A stretch of DNA of 64,000 nt from Agromyces sp. Marseille-P2726 (GTDB taxonomy: Bacteria > Actinomycetota > Actinomycetes > Actinomycetales > Microbacteriaceae), in assembly GCF_902809835.1 (NCBI RefSeq), contig NZ_CADDWM010000015.1, forward strand, positions 558,001 to 622,000, given 5' to 3'. The notes below the pieces were generated by a model. That model did not search any database and was not told where the DNA came from. It saw only the letters and a program-made list of their open reading frames with translations. Positions 1 through 9,159 of the stretch are shown one piece after another. The stretch's first letter is position 1. Each line of letters starts with the position of its first letter. Both the position numbers and the translations under genes were made by a program.

Positions 1-1166
1 CGGGCGGCCACGATGCCATCCACCCCGACCTCGGCACACTGGCGGACTTCCGGGCGTTCGTGCGCCGGGCCCAGGCGCTCGGCATCGAGGTCGCGCTCGA
101 CCTCGCGCTGCAGGCCTCCCCCGACCACCCATGGGTGACTGAGCATCCCGACTGGTTCACGCAGCTGCCCGACGGCACGATCCGCTACGCCGAGAACCCG
201 CCGAAGAAGTACCAGGACATCTACCCGGTGAACTTCGACGACGACCCCGAGGGTATCTACGACGAGGTGCTGCGCATCGTGCGGCACTGGATGAAGCAGG
301 GCGTGAAGATCTTCCGCGTCGACAACCCGCACACCAAGCCGCTCGCGTTCTGGGAGCGGCTCATCGCGGCGGTCAACGCCGACGACCCCGACGTCATCTT
401 CCTCGCCGAGGCGTTCACCCGACCGGCCATGATGCAGGCGCTCGCGATGGTGGGCTTCCAGCAGTCGTACTCGTACTTCACGTGGCGCAACACGAAGGAG
501 GAGCTCGAGGAGTTCCTGACGAGCGTGTCGCAGGAGACCGCCGACTTCATGCGGCCGAACCTGTTCGTGAACACCCCTGACATCCTCACCGAGTACCTGC
601 AGTTCGGCGGGCCCGCGGCCTTCACCGTGCGTGCGACGATCGCCGCCACCGCGGCGCCGACCTGGGGTGTGTACTCGGGCTTCGAGCTGTTCGAGTCGGT
701 TGCGAGGCCCGGCGCCGAGGAGGCCATCGACAACGAGAAGTACGAGTACAAGCCGCGCGACTTCACCGCCGCCGAGCGGGAGGGACGCTCGCTCGCGCTC
801 TACCTCGGCATCCTCAACGGCATCCGCAGGGACCACCCCGCCCTCGGGCAGTTGCGCAACATCCGGTTCCACGCCAGTGAAGACGACTCCGTGCTCGTCT
901 ACTCGAAGCACCTCGAGGGGCGGTTCACCCCCACCGGCGTCGACGACACCGTCATCGTGATCGCCAACGTCGACCCCCACTCCGTGCGCGAGACGACAGT
1001 GCACCTCGACCTCGCCGAAATCGGGCTCACGCCCGGCATCCGCTTCGAGGTCGAGGACCTCGTGACCGGTGACCGCTGGGACTGGGGCGACGCCAACTAC
1101 GTGCGGCTCGACGCCTTCACGAGACCAGCGCACATCCTGCACGTGGTGCGAGGCTCCGATGACTGA
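1..1166 (+). CDS. glgE: GlgE maltosyltransferase, C-terminal part (5' truncated by window edge)
   Basis: Alpha-1,4-glucan:maltose-1-phosphate maltosyltransferase, a cytoplasmic GH13 enzyme that extends alpha-glucan with maltosyl units from maltose-1-phosphate. The frame is open from base 3 and gives 387 residues starting [13 protein letters not shown], a GlgE hallmark, so roughly the first 40% of the protein lies outside the window. The GH13 nucleophile is the Asp of [10 protein letters not shown] (codon 321-323) and the acid/base is the Glu of FLAEAFTRP (codon 408-410); the family-typical [13 protein letters not shown] segment precedes them. The stop overlaps the glgB start by 8 bases, the usual glgE-glgB coupling. 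Assignment is firm; only the start is missing. Confidence 0.95.
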   Translation, partial: GGHDAIHPDLGTLADFRAFVRRAQALGIEVALDLALQASPDHPWVTEHPDWFTQLPDGTIRYAENPPKKYQDIYPVNFDDDPEGIYDEVLRIVRHWMKQGVKIFRVDNPHTKPLAFWERLIAAVNADDPDVIFLAEAFTRPAMMQALAMVGFQQSYSYFTWRNTKEELEEFLTSVSQETADFMRPNLFVNTPDILTEYLQFGGPAAFTVRATIAATAAPTWGVYSGFELFESVARPGAEEAIDNEKYEYKPRDFTAAEREGRSLALYLGILNGIRRDHPALGQLRNIRFHASEDDSVLVYSKHLEGRFTPTGVDDTVIVIANVDPHSVRETTVHLDLAEIGLTPGIRFEVEDLVTGDRWDWGDANYVRLDAFTRPAHILHVVRGSDD

Positions 1167-3387
1167 GACCGAGCGGATGCCGCCGAGCGGGCCGGTCGTC
1201 GCCGATCACGTGCTCGCCGCCGTCGGCGAGGGTCGCCACTCCGACCCGCACTCCGTGCTGGGCCAGCACGGGTTCTCGGTGCTCGGCGAACGAGGGTCGC
1301 ACACGGTGATCCGCGCCCGGCGCCCCCTTGCCGACGTCGTGCACGCGCTGCTCGACGACGGCACCGAGCTGCCGCTCGAGCACATCGGACACGGTGTCTG
1401 GGCGGGCTCCGGAGACTTCGGTCCCAACGCGTACCGCATCCGAGCCCGCTACGGCGACGACGAGTGGACCAGCGACGATCCGTACCGCTTCGCTCCCACC
1501 ATCGGAGAGCTCGACCTGCACCTCATCGGCGAAGGCCGTCACGAGGAACTGTGGAAGGTGCTCGGGGCGCACCACCGCGAGCACTGGGGCGTCGATGGCG
1601 CCGTACGAGGCACGGCCTTCACGGTGTGGGCGCCGCGTGCACGGGCGGTGCGGGTCGTGGGCGACTTCAACCAGTGGGACGGCGCCGGGCATGCGATGCG
1701 CAGCATGGGCGGGGCGGGGGTCTGGGAGCTGTTCGTGCCCGACCTCGGTCCGGGCGCGGTCTACAAGTTCGAGCTGCTCACGCCCTCGGGCGCCTGGGTG
1801 ATGAAGGCCGACCCGATGGCACGCCAGGCCGAACTCGCGCCCGCGACCGCCTCGGTGGTCAGCACGAGCACGCACGAGTGGGGCGATGCCGAGTGGATGT
1901 CGCGGCGCGCGCACTCGAATCCTCACGAACTGCCGATGAGCGTCTACGAGCTGCACCTGGGATCGTGGCGGCCCGGACGCGGGTACCGGGAGGTCGCCGA
2001 CGAGCTCATCGAGTACCTCGACTGGCTGGGCTACACCCACGTGGAGTTCATGCCCCTGGCGGAGCATCCGTTCGGCGGATCGTGGGGGTACCAGGTGACC
2101 GGCTACTTCGCCGTGACCTCGCGCTTCGGCAGCCCCGACGACCTGAAGTACCTCATCGACCGCCTGCACCAGGCCGGCATCGGGGTGATCATGGACTGGG
2201 TACCCGGGCACTTCCCGAAAGACGACTGGGCGCTCGCCCGCTTCGACGGTGAGCCGCTGTACGAGCACGCCGACCCCAGGCGGGGCGAGCAGAAGGACTG
2301 GGGCACCTACGTCTTCGACTACGGCAACCCGCGGGTGCGCAACTTCCTGGTCGCGAACGCCCTGTTCTGGCTCGAGGAGATGCACGTCGACGGGCTCAGG
2401 GTCGACGCCGTGGCATCCATGCTCTACCTCGACTACTCGCGGCAGGACGGCGAGTGGGCGCCGAACCAGTACGGCGGGCGCGAGCACCTCGAGGCGATCG
2501 GCTTCCTGCAGGAGGCGACGGCGACGGCCTACAAGCGCAACCCCGGCGTCGTCATGATCGCCGAGGAGTCGACCTCGTGGCCCGGCGTGACCGCGCCGAC
2601 CTCGTCGGGCGGGCTCGGGTTCGGGTTCAAGTGGAACATGGGCTGGATGCACGACACGCTGCAGTACATCTCGAAGGACCCGATGTACCGTTCGCACCAC
2701 CACGGCGACCTCACGTTCTCGTTCCTCTACGCGTTCAGCGAGCACTTCGTGCTGCCGATCAGCCACGACGAGGTCGTGCACGGCAAGGGGTCGCTCATCC
2801 GCAAGATGCCCGGCGACCACTGGCAGCAACTCGCGAACGTGCGCGCCTACCTCGCGTACATGTGGGCGCACCCCGGCAAGCAGCTGCTGTTCATGGGTCA
2901 GGAGTTCGGGCAGCTCTCGGAGTGGAGCGAGGAGCGCGGACTCGACTGGTGGATCCTCGACCAGCCCACCCACCGGCAGCTCGCCGAGTTCGTCGGCGCC
3001 CTGAACCGCACCTACCGGTCGGCACCGCAGCTGTGGCAACTCGACGACGACGCCGCCGGCTTCGAGTGGGTCGAGGGAGGCGCCGCCGCCGAGAACGTCA
3101 TCGCCTTCCTGCGATACGACCGGTCGCGGCATCCGCTGCTCTGCGTCGTGAACTTCGCGGGTCGCCCCCATGAGGGATTCCGGCTCGGTCTGCCGTTCGC
3201 AGGGCGCTGGCGTGAGGTGCTGAACTCGGATGCCGCGGAGTTCGGCGGGTCGGGCGTCGGCAACGCGGGTGGGGTCGACGCGACCGATGACCCGTGGGCA
3301 GGCCGGCCCGCGTCGGGCGTGTTCACGCTGCCGCCGCTGGGCGCCGTCTGGTTCACCCTCGATGACGCGGCCCCGGCGGTCGAGTAG
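1159..3387 (+). CDS. glgB: 1,4-alpha-glucan branching enzyme GlgB
   Basis: Introduces alpha-1,6 branches into the linear glucan made by GlgE (cytoplasm). 742 residues, full length for the actinobacterial form. An N-terminal CBM48-like domain pair comes first (about residues 20-230), then the GH13 barrel with nucleophile Asp416 (GLRVDAV), acid/base Glu469 (MIAEEST) and the third carboxylate Asp537 (SHDEVVHGK), followed by the C-terminal beta domain. I chose ATG 1159, which overlaps the glgE stop; the frame is open further upstream but that stretch reads as an out-of-frame translation of glgE. The stop codon lies inside a REP-like inverted repeat (3378-3418). Confidence 0.96.
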   Translation: MTETERMPPSGPVVADHVLAAVGEGRHSDPHSVLGQHGFSVLGERGSHTVIRARRPLADVVHALLDDGTELPLEHIGHGVWAGSGDFGPNAYRIRARYGDDEWTSDDPYRFAPTIGELDLHLIGEGRHEELWKVLGAHHREHWGVDGAVRGTAFTVWAPRARAVRVVGDFNQWDGAGHAMRSMGGAGVWELFVPDLGPGAVYKFELLTPSGAWVMKADPMARQAELAPATASVVSTSTHEWGDAEWMSRRAHSNPHELPMSVYELHLGSWRPGRGYREVADELIEYLDWLGYTHVEFMPLAEHPFGGSWGYQVTGYFAVTSRFGSPDDLKYLIDRLHQAGIGVIMDWVPGHFPKDDWALARFDGEPLYEHADPRRGEQKDWGTYVFDYGNPRVRNFLVANALFWLEEMHVDGLRVDAVASMLYLDYSRQDGEWAPNQYGGREHLEAIGFLQEATATAYKRNPGVVMIAEESTSWPGVTAPTSSGGLGFGFKWNMGWMHDTLQYISKDPMYRSHHHGDLTFSFLYAFSEHFVLPISHDEVVHGKGSLIRKMPGDHWQQLANVRAYLAYMWAHPGKQLLFMGQEFGQLSEWSEERGLDWWILDQPTHRQLAEFVGALNRTYRSAPQLWQLDDDAAGFEWVEGGAAAENVIAFLRYDRSRHPLLCVVNFAGRPHEGFRLGLPFAGRWREVLNSDAAEFGGSGVGNAGGVDATDDPWAGRPASGVFTLPPLGAVWFTLDDAAPAVE

Positions 3388-3418
3388 CGCCGGCGAAGCC
3401 GACGCGTCTCGAGACCCG
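3378..3418. repeat. REP-like inverted repeat at the glgB stop
   Basis: The stretch ggtcgagtagcgccggc, gaa, gccgacgcgtctcgagacc can fold with arms GCGCCGGC/GCCGACGC (one mismatch) flanked by GGTCGAG/CTCGAGACC. It lies between the convergent ends of glgB and the thioredoxin-like gene and contains the glgB TAG stop. It resembles the interspersed 'GGTCGAGTAGC...CGTATCGAGACC' repeats I associate with Microbacteriaceae genomes, and related sequence occurs at 35433-35765. It may also serve as a bidirectional terminator, though there is no T-tract. Confidence 0.6.
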
Positions 3419-3420
3419 GC

Positions 3421-4341
3421 TCAGTAGAGCAGGTTCGTGAGGCGCCGCCGAGCGGTGGCGACACGCGGATCGTCGGTTCCGACGACCTCGAACAGCTCGA
3501 CGAGCCGCTCGCGCACGCGCGACTTGCCGTCGACGTCGAGCTTCGGGAAGAGCGTCAGCAGCCGGTCGAACGCGTCGTCGATGTGGCCCCCCGACAGGTC
3601 GAGGTCGGCGACGTCGAGCTGCGCTTCGAGGTCGTCGGGTGCGGATGCCGCGGCACTGCGGATCTCGTCGAGCGTCTTGCCCTGCAGGCGCGCCAGGAGG
3701 TTGACCTGCGCGAGGCCGGCGACGGCGAGCGAGTCGCGGGGGTCCTGCGCGATGGCCGTGCGGTAGGCGGACGCCGCGGCCGCGAAGTCCCCGCGTTCGA
3801 TCGCGTCGTACGCCTCCTGGTGCAGCGGGGGCAGCGGCGCCTCGGCCGGCTCCGCAGATTCATTTCCCTCGGCGGGTGCACCCTCAATGCGTCCTGACAC
3901 CCCGTGCTGGGCGCCCAGTTCGAGCAGCTGGTCGAGGACCTGGTCGATGACGTCATCGGGCTGCACGCCCGCGAACAGCGGCACGGGCTGGCCGGCGACG
4001 ACCGCAACGACGGTCGGGATCGCCTGCGCCTGGAACGCCTGCACGACCTGCGGGCTGCGGTCGGCCTCGACCTTGGCGAGCGCGACGCGTCCGTCGCGCG
4101 CACGAACGAGCCGCTCGAGCGTCGTCGCGAGGGCCGACGACTGCTCGCTCCACGGCGCCCAGAGCACGACGACGACCGGAACGGTGCGCGAGAGTTCCAG
4201 CGCGGCGTTGAAGCCCGCGTCGTCCGTGTCGAAGCCGAGCCGGTCGCCGCCCCTGGCGCCCTGGGACGGCTCGGAACGGTGCACGAGCGCCGACAGGTCG
4301 ACGGCTCCACGAAGGCCGTTGGCTGGCGTCGGGTCGGTCAC
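3421..4341 (-). CDS. Thioredoxin-fold/TPR protein, CnoX-like, without CXXC
   Basis: 306-residue cytoplasmic protein with a thioredoxin fold (about residues 25-140, including VPVVVVLWAPWSEQSS and the cis-Pro segment QAIPTVVAVVAG) followed by TPR-like helices (about 165-300). At the position of the WCGPC active site the sequence is APWSEQS, so both redox cysteines are gone; it cannot act as a dithiol oxidoreductase. The architecture is that of CnoX/YbbN, a holdase that hands clients to chaperonins; that role is inferred from architecture only. The GTG start overlaps the upstream stop (GTGA), so it is probably co-translated with the membrane protein at 4338-6263. Confidence 0.82.
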   Translation of the reverse strand: MTDPTPANGLRGAVDLSALVHRSEPSQGARGGDRLGFDTDDAGFNAALELSRTVPVVVVLWAPWSEQSSALATTLERLVRARDGRVALAKVEADRSPQVVQAFQAQAIPTVVAVVAGQPVPLFAGVQPDDVIDQVLDQLLELGAQHGVSGRIEGAPAEGNESAEPAEAPLPPLHQEAYDAIERGDFAAAASAYRTAIAQDPRDSLAVAGLAQVNLLARLQGKTLDEIRSAAASAPDDLEAQLDVADLDLSGGHIDDAFDRLLTLFPKLDVDGKSRVRERLVELFEVVGTDDPRVATARRRLTNLLY

Positions 4342-6263
4342 GGTACCTCCGAAGCTCCGATGAGGCTCTCGGACCAGCCGAGAAGCCGGATCTGCTCGTC
4401 CGAGCCGACGCTCGGGACGTAGAACAACAGCTGGACGCCGATGACGCGCTGCACGCCCTTCGCGCTCTTCTCGGTGAACCCCGACAGAGCGGCGCCCGGC
4501 GCACCGGCCTCGAATCCGATCGTACCGCCGTCGTTCGGCGTCACCTTCTCGGTCTGCTCGAGCGAGACCGTGACGAGCGCCCCCGAGTCGTTGGTCGCGA
4601 GGGCGACCGTGGGGCTGTCGCCAACCACGTTCGAGAACGCGATATCGGCGGTCGCGGGCAGCGAGTCGTCGATGGCCTGCTGGCCGGTCACGCCCAGCTG
4701 CTCGCGCAGCACGTCGCCCTCGGGATCGAACAGCGTCGCGAACTCGGACGCATCCCCCTTCAGCAGCACGTCGGCGTAGGCCGCGCCGACCTCGCCGGGG
4801 GGCATGACGAGGCCCTTGTACTCGGGTGAGATGAGCGGGGAGCCGATCGACGCCGGGGCGACCTCGGGCACGTCGGCATCGGGTGCGAGCGACATCGCGT
4901 AGACGATCTTGTAGTTCTCGCGCGGGCTCGCCTGCTGGAGCACGAGGGCCGTGGGCGCCACCGTCGGGTCCTGGGAGTTCTTCGCGATGGTGAGCACGGT
5001 GCGGCCCGACGCAGGCCAACCGTCGACCTGCTGCGGGAGCGTCAGGGTGAGCGGCGACGCGGGGATCGCGATGGGCGGCGGCTGGTCGGGGAGCGTCGCA
5101 CGAATCGTGTAATTGGCGACGCGGGCATCGAGAGCCGGCCCAGCGAAGCGTTCGGTGATCGCCGTGGCATCCATCGCGGTGTCGGCCTCGGTCGTGAACA
5201 CGGCGATCCGGCGCATGATCCGCTCCATCTGCGGCACGCTGACTGCGGGTTCCATCTCGTTCGCGTCGCCCTCGCCATCGCCGTCGCCTTCTTCTGCGGC
5301 GACCTCGGCGTCTTCCGAGGCCTCGGGAGTGTCGGTGGCCGGGGCGGATGACGCGGGCGGCTGGTCGAAGTCGGGCCAATAGTCGGCGGAACAGGCGCTG
5401 AGCGCCATCGCGGGGATGACGACGAGCGGGACGACGACCACGCGCTTGACGCGTCCGATGGCTCGACGACCTCCGCTCGTCACTTGGCCCCTGCGCATCG
5501 ACCGGGGCTTGGGTGCACTCGGCAGCTTGCCCTTGGGCACGTTGCGCCGCGGGCCGCGTGATCGACGGTGATGCACGAATCCCGACACGAGCAGCGCGAT
5601 ACCGACGAGGAACACCAGCGCTCCGCCGGCGATCAGCGGGCCGGCCCACGGCGTCGAGTTGTCGATCGGCCACGCGATCTCGACGTCGGACGGCGCGGGC
5701 GCCGTGCCGTCGCTGGCCACCAGCACGGAGATGCCCTCGGGGACATCGATCGTGGTGGTGATCGGGCCGTCGTCGCTGAACTCGTCGAGCCAGAGGTCGG
5801 AGCCGGCCGGCGAGTCGGCCGGGTCGGGCGTCGCCGGAGTGGTGGTCGAGGCATCGGGCGTCGCGGGTGGCGTGGTGGCGGGCGGCGTCGTGGCAGGGGG
5901 CGTGGGCGCGGGCGTGTCCGGCGACGAGCCGTCGGAACCGTTCCGGACGAGCTCGCTCGTGAGCTGCTGCGTCTCGCTGTCGTAGCCCACGGAGACGTAC
6001 TCGGCGTCGCCGATCCATGCGGCGACATCGGAGCTGCGCCCGTACGACGCGAACACGGTGTCGGAGCCCGAGATGCTGAGCGTCTGCTTACCTGGCTGGG
6101 CGGCGAGGGCCTCGGGTTCGATGACGGTGTACGGCGCCTCCTGCTCCACCTCGATCGAGAGTGCGACCCGATCGGGGTCGAGGAACACGGTGCGCTGGGC
6201 GATACCGAACCCGATCAACACGGCCGCGGCGACGAATGCCACGATGGCGAGGGCGAATCGCAC
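4338..6263 (-). CDS. Multi-span membrane protein with an embedded lipoprotein-type signal
   Basis: I do not recognise the family. 641 residues. Layout: TM helix at about 2-22; external region with a Thr/Pro/Ala-rich linker (about 110-155); TM helix at about 208-231; a basic cytoplasmic stretch (232-274); a hydrophobic segment ending in the lipobox-like sequence AMALSAC (Cys291); then a Glu/Asp-rich linker and a roughly 310-residue exported-looking domain. The GTG at 6263 follows GGAGG by 8 bases and was preferred to a longer open frame. It is translationally coupled to the thioredoxin-like gene. The second half alone would look like an ordinary lipoprotein starting near Met256, so a fusion of two genes is possible. 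Confidence 0.75.
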   Translation of the reverse strand: MRFALAIVAFVAAAVLIGFGIAQRTVFLDPDRVALSIEVEQEAPYTVIEPEALAAQPGKQTLSISGSDTVFASYGRSSDVAAWIGDAEYVSVGYDSETQQLTSELVRNGSDGSSPDTPAPTPPATTPPATTPPATPDASTTTPATPDPADSPAGSDLWLDEFSDDGPITTTIDVPEGISVLVASDGTAPAPSDVEIAWPIDNSTPWAGPLIAGGALVFLVGIALLVSGFVHHRRSRGPRRNVPKGKLPSAPKPRSMRRGQVTSGGRRAIGRVKRVVVVPLVVIPAMALSACSADYWPDFDQPPASSAPATDTPEASEDAEVAAEEGDGDGEGDANEMEPAVSVPQMERIMRRIAVFTTEADTAMDATAITERFAGPALDARVANYTIRATLPDQPPPIAIPASPLTLTLPQQVDGWPASGRTVLTIAKNSQDPTVAPTALVLQQASPRENYKIVYAMSLAPDADVPEVAPASIGSPLISPEYKGLVMPPGEVGAAYADVLLKGDASEFATLFDPEGDVLREQLGVTGQQAIDDSLPATADIAFSNVVGDSPTVALATNDSGALVTVSLEQTEKVTPNDGGTIGFEAGAPGAALSGFTEKSAKGVQRVIGVQLLFYVPSVGSDEQIRLLGWSESLIGASEVP

Positions 6264-6388
6264 GAACAATACCTCCGGTGCCGCCGAGGAGCGGCGTCGA
6301 ACAAAGACAATCCACACTACTGGCGGTGTCTGGGAGTCTCCTAACCTTCCGCTGTGGACGAGCGGACATCGCGAGCTGGCCGTGCCCC

Positions 6389-6394
6389 TAGAAT
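6389..6394 (+). promoter_or_regulatory. -10 element (TAGAAT) for the DivIVA-type coiled-coil gene
   Basis: TAGAAT sits 51 bases before the ATG at 6446, with gaggaaga as ribosome binding site. No convincing -35 hexamer is visible at 17-18 bases upstream, so this is a -10-based call. Confidence 0.4.
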
Positions 6395-6445
6395 CGACAC
6401 ATCCCGCAGCGCCCCCACGAACGCGGGTCAGAGCCCGGAGGAAGA

Positions 6446-8065
6446 ATGGCCGTCGAAGAGACCGAGTTCACGCAGGTGTTCCGCGGATACGACAAGGACG
6501 AGGTCGACAAGAGCATCAACGCGCTCCGCCGTGACATCATCACGGCGAACACCAAGATCGCTGAGCAGAACAAGGAGCAGAAGCGGCTGCTGGCCCGCAT
6601 CGAAGAGCTCACCGCTGAGCTCGAGGAGGTCGGCAGCCCGACGTTCTCCGGCCTCGGCACGAAGCTCGAGAACACCCTCCGGGTCGCAGAAGAGCAGTCG
6701 ACGCGGCTCATCGCACAGGCCGACATCGATGCAGAGAAGCTGCGACGCGCCGCCGAAGACGAGGCGCATCTCATGCGCTCCGACGCCCACGAACTCGCCG
6801 AGCGCACGCTCACCGAAGCCCGTGCGCAGGCCAACCGCATGCTCGAGAACGCCCGTGCCGAGGTCGACGACATGGTGTCCCGCGCCCACGAGACGAGCGA
6901 GCAGCTCCGGCAGGAGGCGGCACGCGACGCGGCTGCCATTCGAGGGGCGGTCACCACCGAGGCGGCCGAGCTCCGCTCGAGCGCCAAGCGCGAGTCGGCC
7001 GCCCTGATCGCGGCCGCAGAACGCAAGTCGTCCGAGATCCTCGTAGCCGCGAACACCGAGGCCACCGAGGCCAGAGCCACGGCCGCGGGCCTGGCGCAGG
7101 AGACCGAGCAGACTCGGGCCGAGGTCGCCATCGAGCTCGATCGTGCTCGAGCCGACCTTGCGAAGGAGACGGAGCAGGCCCGAATCGACCTCGCGGCCGA
7201 GACCGAGCAGGCCCGGCTCGACCTCGAACGCGAGACCGCCGAAGCGCGTGCCGCGATCGAGGCCGAGATCACCGAGCGCCGCGCCGCCCTCGTCCACGAG
7301 CTCGAACAGGCTCGCACCGATCTCGACCGCGAACTCGAACTGGGTCGCGCCGAACTCGCCGAACAGAAGAAGCAGGCGAAGGTCGACCTCGATCGCGAGG
7401 CCGAGGCGTCGCGCCTCAAGCTGCAGCACGAACTCGACCGCATCCGCGCCAAGCACGCGGCCGACCTCGACCAGATGCGGGCCGACCTCGCGCTCGAGCA
7501 GGAGCAGGCTCGTGCCGACTTCGATGCGGAGTCCGAGCAGAGCCGCATCGACCTCGACAACCAGCTGACCGCGATGCGCAAGAAGACGACCCACGAGGTG
7601 AACCGCATGCGGCGCGAGATCGAGAAGGCGCACCTCGACCTCGAAGCCGAGCTCGCGGTCAAGCGTGACGAGGCCGAGCAGGAGCTGCTCGCGGCGCACC
7701 AGGAGGCGGTCGCCCAGACGCAGAAGCTCCTCGACGACGCGAACGCCGAGCTCGCCGAAGTGGTTGCCCGCACGGCCGAGAGTCGCGCAGAGGCCGAGCG
7801 ACTCGAGACCCAGGTCCGCTCCGAGATCTCCGAGATCCGCGACAAGGCCGACGAGGAGGCGCGCGAGCGTGTCGCCGCGGCACACGATCAGGCGCGCAAG
7901 CTCATCGCCGACGCCGAGGAGCGCACGCGTGCGCTGGTCGCCGACGCCGAAGACCGGCTCTCCCAGATCCAGATCGAACGCGACGCGGTGGCGGGGTACT
8001 TCGAGAGTCTCCGAGGCGTGCTCACGCAGGCGGAGCAGATGGCCGCGGACTCCCGCCGTCGCTGA
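6446..8065 (+). CDS. DivIVA-domain long coiled-coil protein (polar growth/cytoskeletal type)
   Basis: 539 residues, almost entirely heptad-patterned. The N-terminus (FTQVFRGYDKDEVDKSI, about residues 8-50) is a DivIVA/GpsB-like membrane-curvature domain. A linker with SPTFSGLGTKLENTL follows, then an Ala/Glu/Arg-rich coiled coil to the C-terminus containing recurrent short motifs such as RADLA, EQAR and RxxLDLE that suggest internal repetition. Actinobacterial relatives (Scy-, FilP- and Wag31-like proteins) scaffold the cell pole; that role is inferred. The start is ATG with a GGAGGAAG ribosome binding site. The next gene, a permease, starts 21 bases downstream and may be co-transcribed. Confidence 0.85.
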   Translation: MAVEETEFTQVFRGYDKDEVDKSINALRRDIITANTKIAEQNKEQKRLLARIEELTAELEEVGSPTFSGLGTKLENTLRVAEEQSTRLIAQADIDAEKLRRAAEDEAHLMRSDAHELAERTLTEARAQANRMLENARAEVDDMVSRAHETSEQLRQEAARDAAAIRGAVTTEAAELRSSAKRESAALIAAAERKSSEILVAANTEATEARATAAGLAQETEQTRAEVAIELDRARADLAKETEQARIDLAAETEQARLDLERETAEARAAIEAEITERRAALVHELEQARTDLDRELELGRAELAEQKKQAKVDLDREAEASRLKLQHELDRIRAKHAADLDQMRADLALEQEQARADFDAESEQSRIDLDNQLTAMRKKTTHEVNRMRREIEKAHLDLEAELAVKRDEAEQELLAAHQEAVAQTQKLLDDANAELAEVVARTAESRAEAERLETQVRSEISEIRDKADEEARERVAAAHDQARKLIADAEERTRALVADAEDRLSQIQIERDAVAGYFESLRGVLTQAEQMAADSRRR

Positions 8066-8086
8066 GGCGGTGACGCGAGCAGGTCG

Positions 8087-9151
8087 ATGAAGATCCAGAA
8101 CGCGTTCCGTATCGGACTGGTCGGAACACTCGGGGTCGGCCTCGGCCTGCTCATCCTCACGTCGATCTCCACGCTGTCGACGATCATCACGTACATCGGC
8201 GCGGCACTCTTCCTGGCCCTCGGCCTCGACCCGGCGATCAGCTGGCTCGAGCGCCGAGGGCTGCCGCGTTGGGCCGCGATCATCATCGTCATGACGGGTG
8301 TCGGGCTGCTCGTCGCGGGGCTGGTGCTCGCGGTCGCCCCGATCATCGTCGACCAGGTCAGCCAGCTGGTCGAGGAGATTCCGCTCGTCGTCGCGCGCGT
8401 GAGCTCCCAGGAGTGGATCGAGTCGCTCGAGGAGCAGTTCCCGCAGTTCCAGGTCCAAGAGATCAGCAATCAGATCCAGACCGGTCTGACCGACTTCCTC
8501 ACCAATCCCGAGCGGCTCTCCGAGCTCGCCGGTGGAGTCCTCCAGGTGGCCGTCGCCATCGGCGCGGGACTGTTCGCGGTGCTGATCGTCTTCATCCTCA
8601 CGCTGTACTTCGCAGCGTCGCTGAACAGCATGAAGCGAGCGACCTACCAGCTCGTCGCGGCGTCCAAGCGGGCTCGATTCGCCGACCTCACCGAGCAGAT
8701 CACCCAGTCCATCGGGCGCTTCGTGCTCGGACAGGCGGGCCTGGCGGCCATCAACGGCATCGCCAGCTTCGTCTTCCTGTCGATCATCAAGGCACCGTTC
8801 CCTGCCGTGCTCGCGTTCCTCGCCTTCCTCTTCTCGCTCGTTCCCCTGGTCGGCACGTTGACGGGCTCGATCATCATCGTGCTGGTGTGTCTCATCCCGG
8901 GCCTCGGTTCGCCGCTCACGGCGCTCGTGGCCGCCATCTACTACCTCATCTACATGCAGGTCGAGGCGTACATCCTCAGCCCCCGCATCATGAACCGAGC
9001 GGTGAAGGTGCCGGGCGCACTGGTCGTGATCGCGGCGCTGGCGGGCGGGTCACTCCTCGGCATCCTCGGCGCGCTCGTCGCGATCCCCGTCGCGGCGTCG
9101 ATCCTGCTCATCATCAAGCAGGTCGTGATCCCGCGTCAGAACGAGCGCTGA
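8087..9151 (+). CDS. AI-2E family (TqsA/YdiK-type) membrane permease
   Basis: 354 residues with about eight hydrophobic spans: two near the N-terminus (10-60), one at 65-90, a periplasmic-type amphipathic region (95-150), then paired helices through residues 155-345. The segments FPAVLAFLAFLFSLVPLVG and YLIYMQVEAYILSPRIM match the conserved core of the AI-2E transporter family (PF01594). Substrates of the actinobacterial members are unknown; the family name does not prove AI-2 transport. It probably forms an operon with the upstream DivIVA-type gene. Confidence 0.88.
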   Translation: MKIQNAFRIGLVGTLGVGLGLLILTSISTLSTIITYIGAALFLALGLDPAISWLERRGLPRWAAIIIVMTGVGLLVAGLVLAVAPIIVDQVSQLVEEIPLVVARVSSQEWIESLEEQFPQFQVQEISNQIQTGLTDFLTNPERLSELAGGVLQVAVAIGAGLFAVLIVFILTLYFAASLNSMKRATYQLVAASKRARFADLTEQITQSIGRFVLGQAGLAAINGIASFVFLSIIKAPFPAVLAFLAFLFSLVPLVGTLTGSIIIVLVCLIPGLGSPLTALVAAIYYLIYMQVEAYILSPRIMNRAVKVPGALVVIAALAGGSLLGILGALVAIPVAASILLIIKQVVIPRQNER

Positions 9152-9159
9152 CACCCGGT

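Noticed and set aside
1117-3171. Long open frame antisense to glgB
   Set aside because: A by-product of high GC: composition is Arg/Val/His-rich without domain motifs, while the plus frame encodes an intact GlgB.
6428-8458. Leu/Arg-rich frame antisense to the DivIVA-type gene
   Set aside because: Mirror of the repetitive GAG/CTC codon pattern of the coiled coil.
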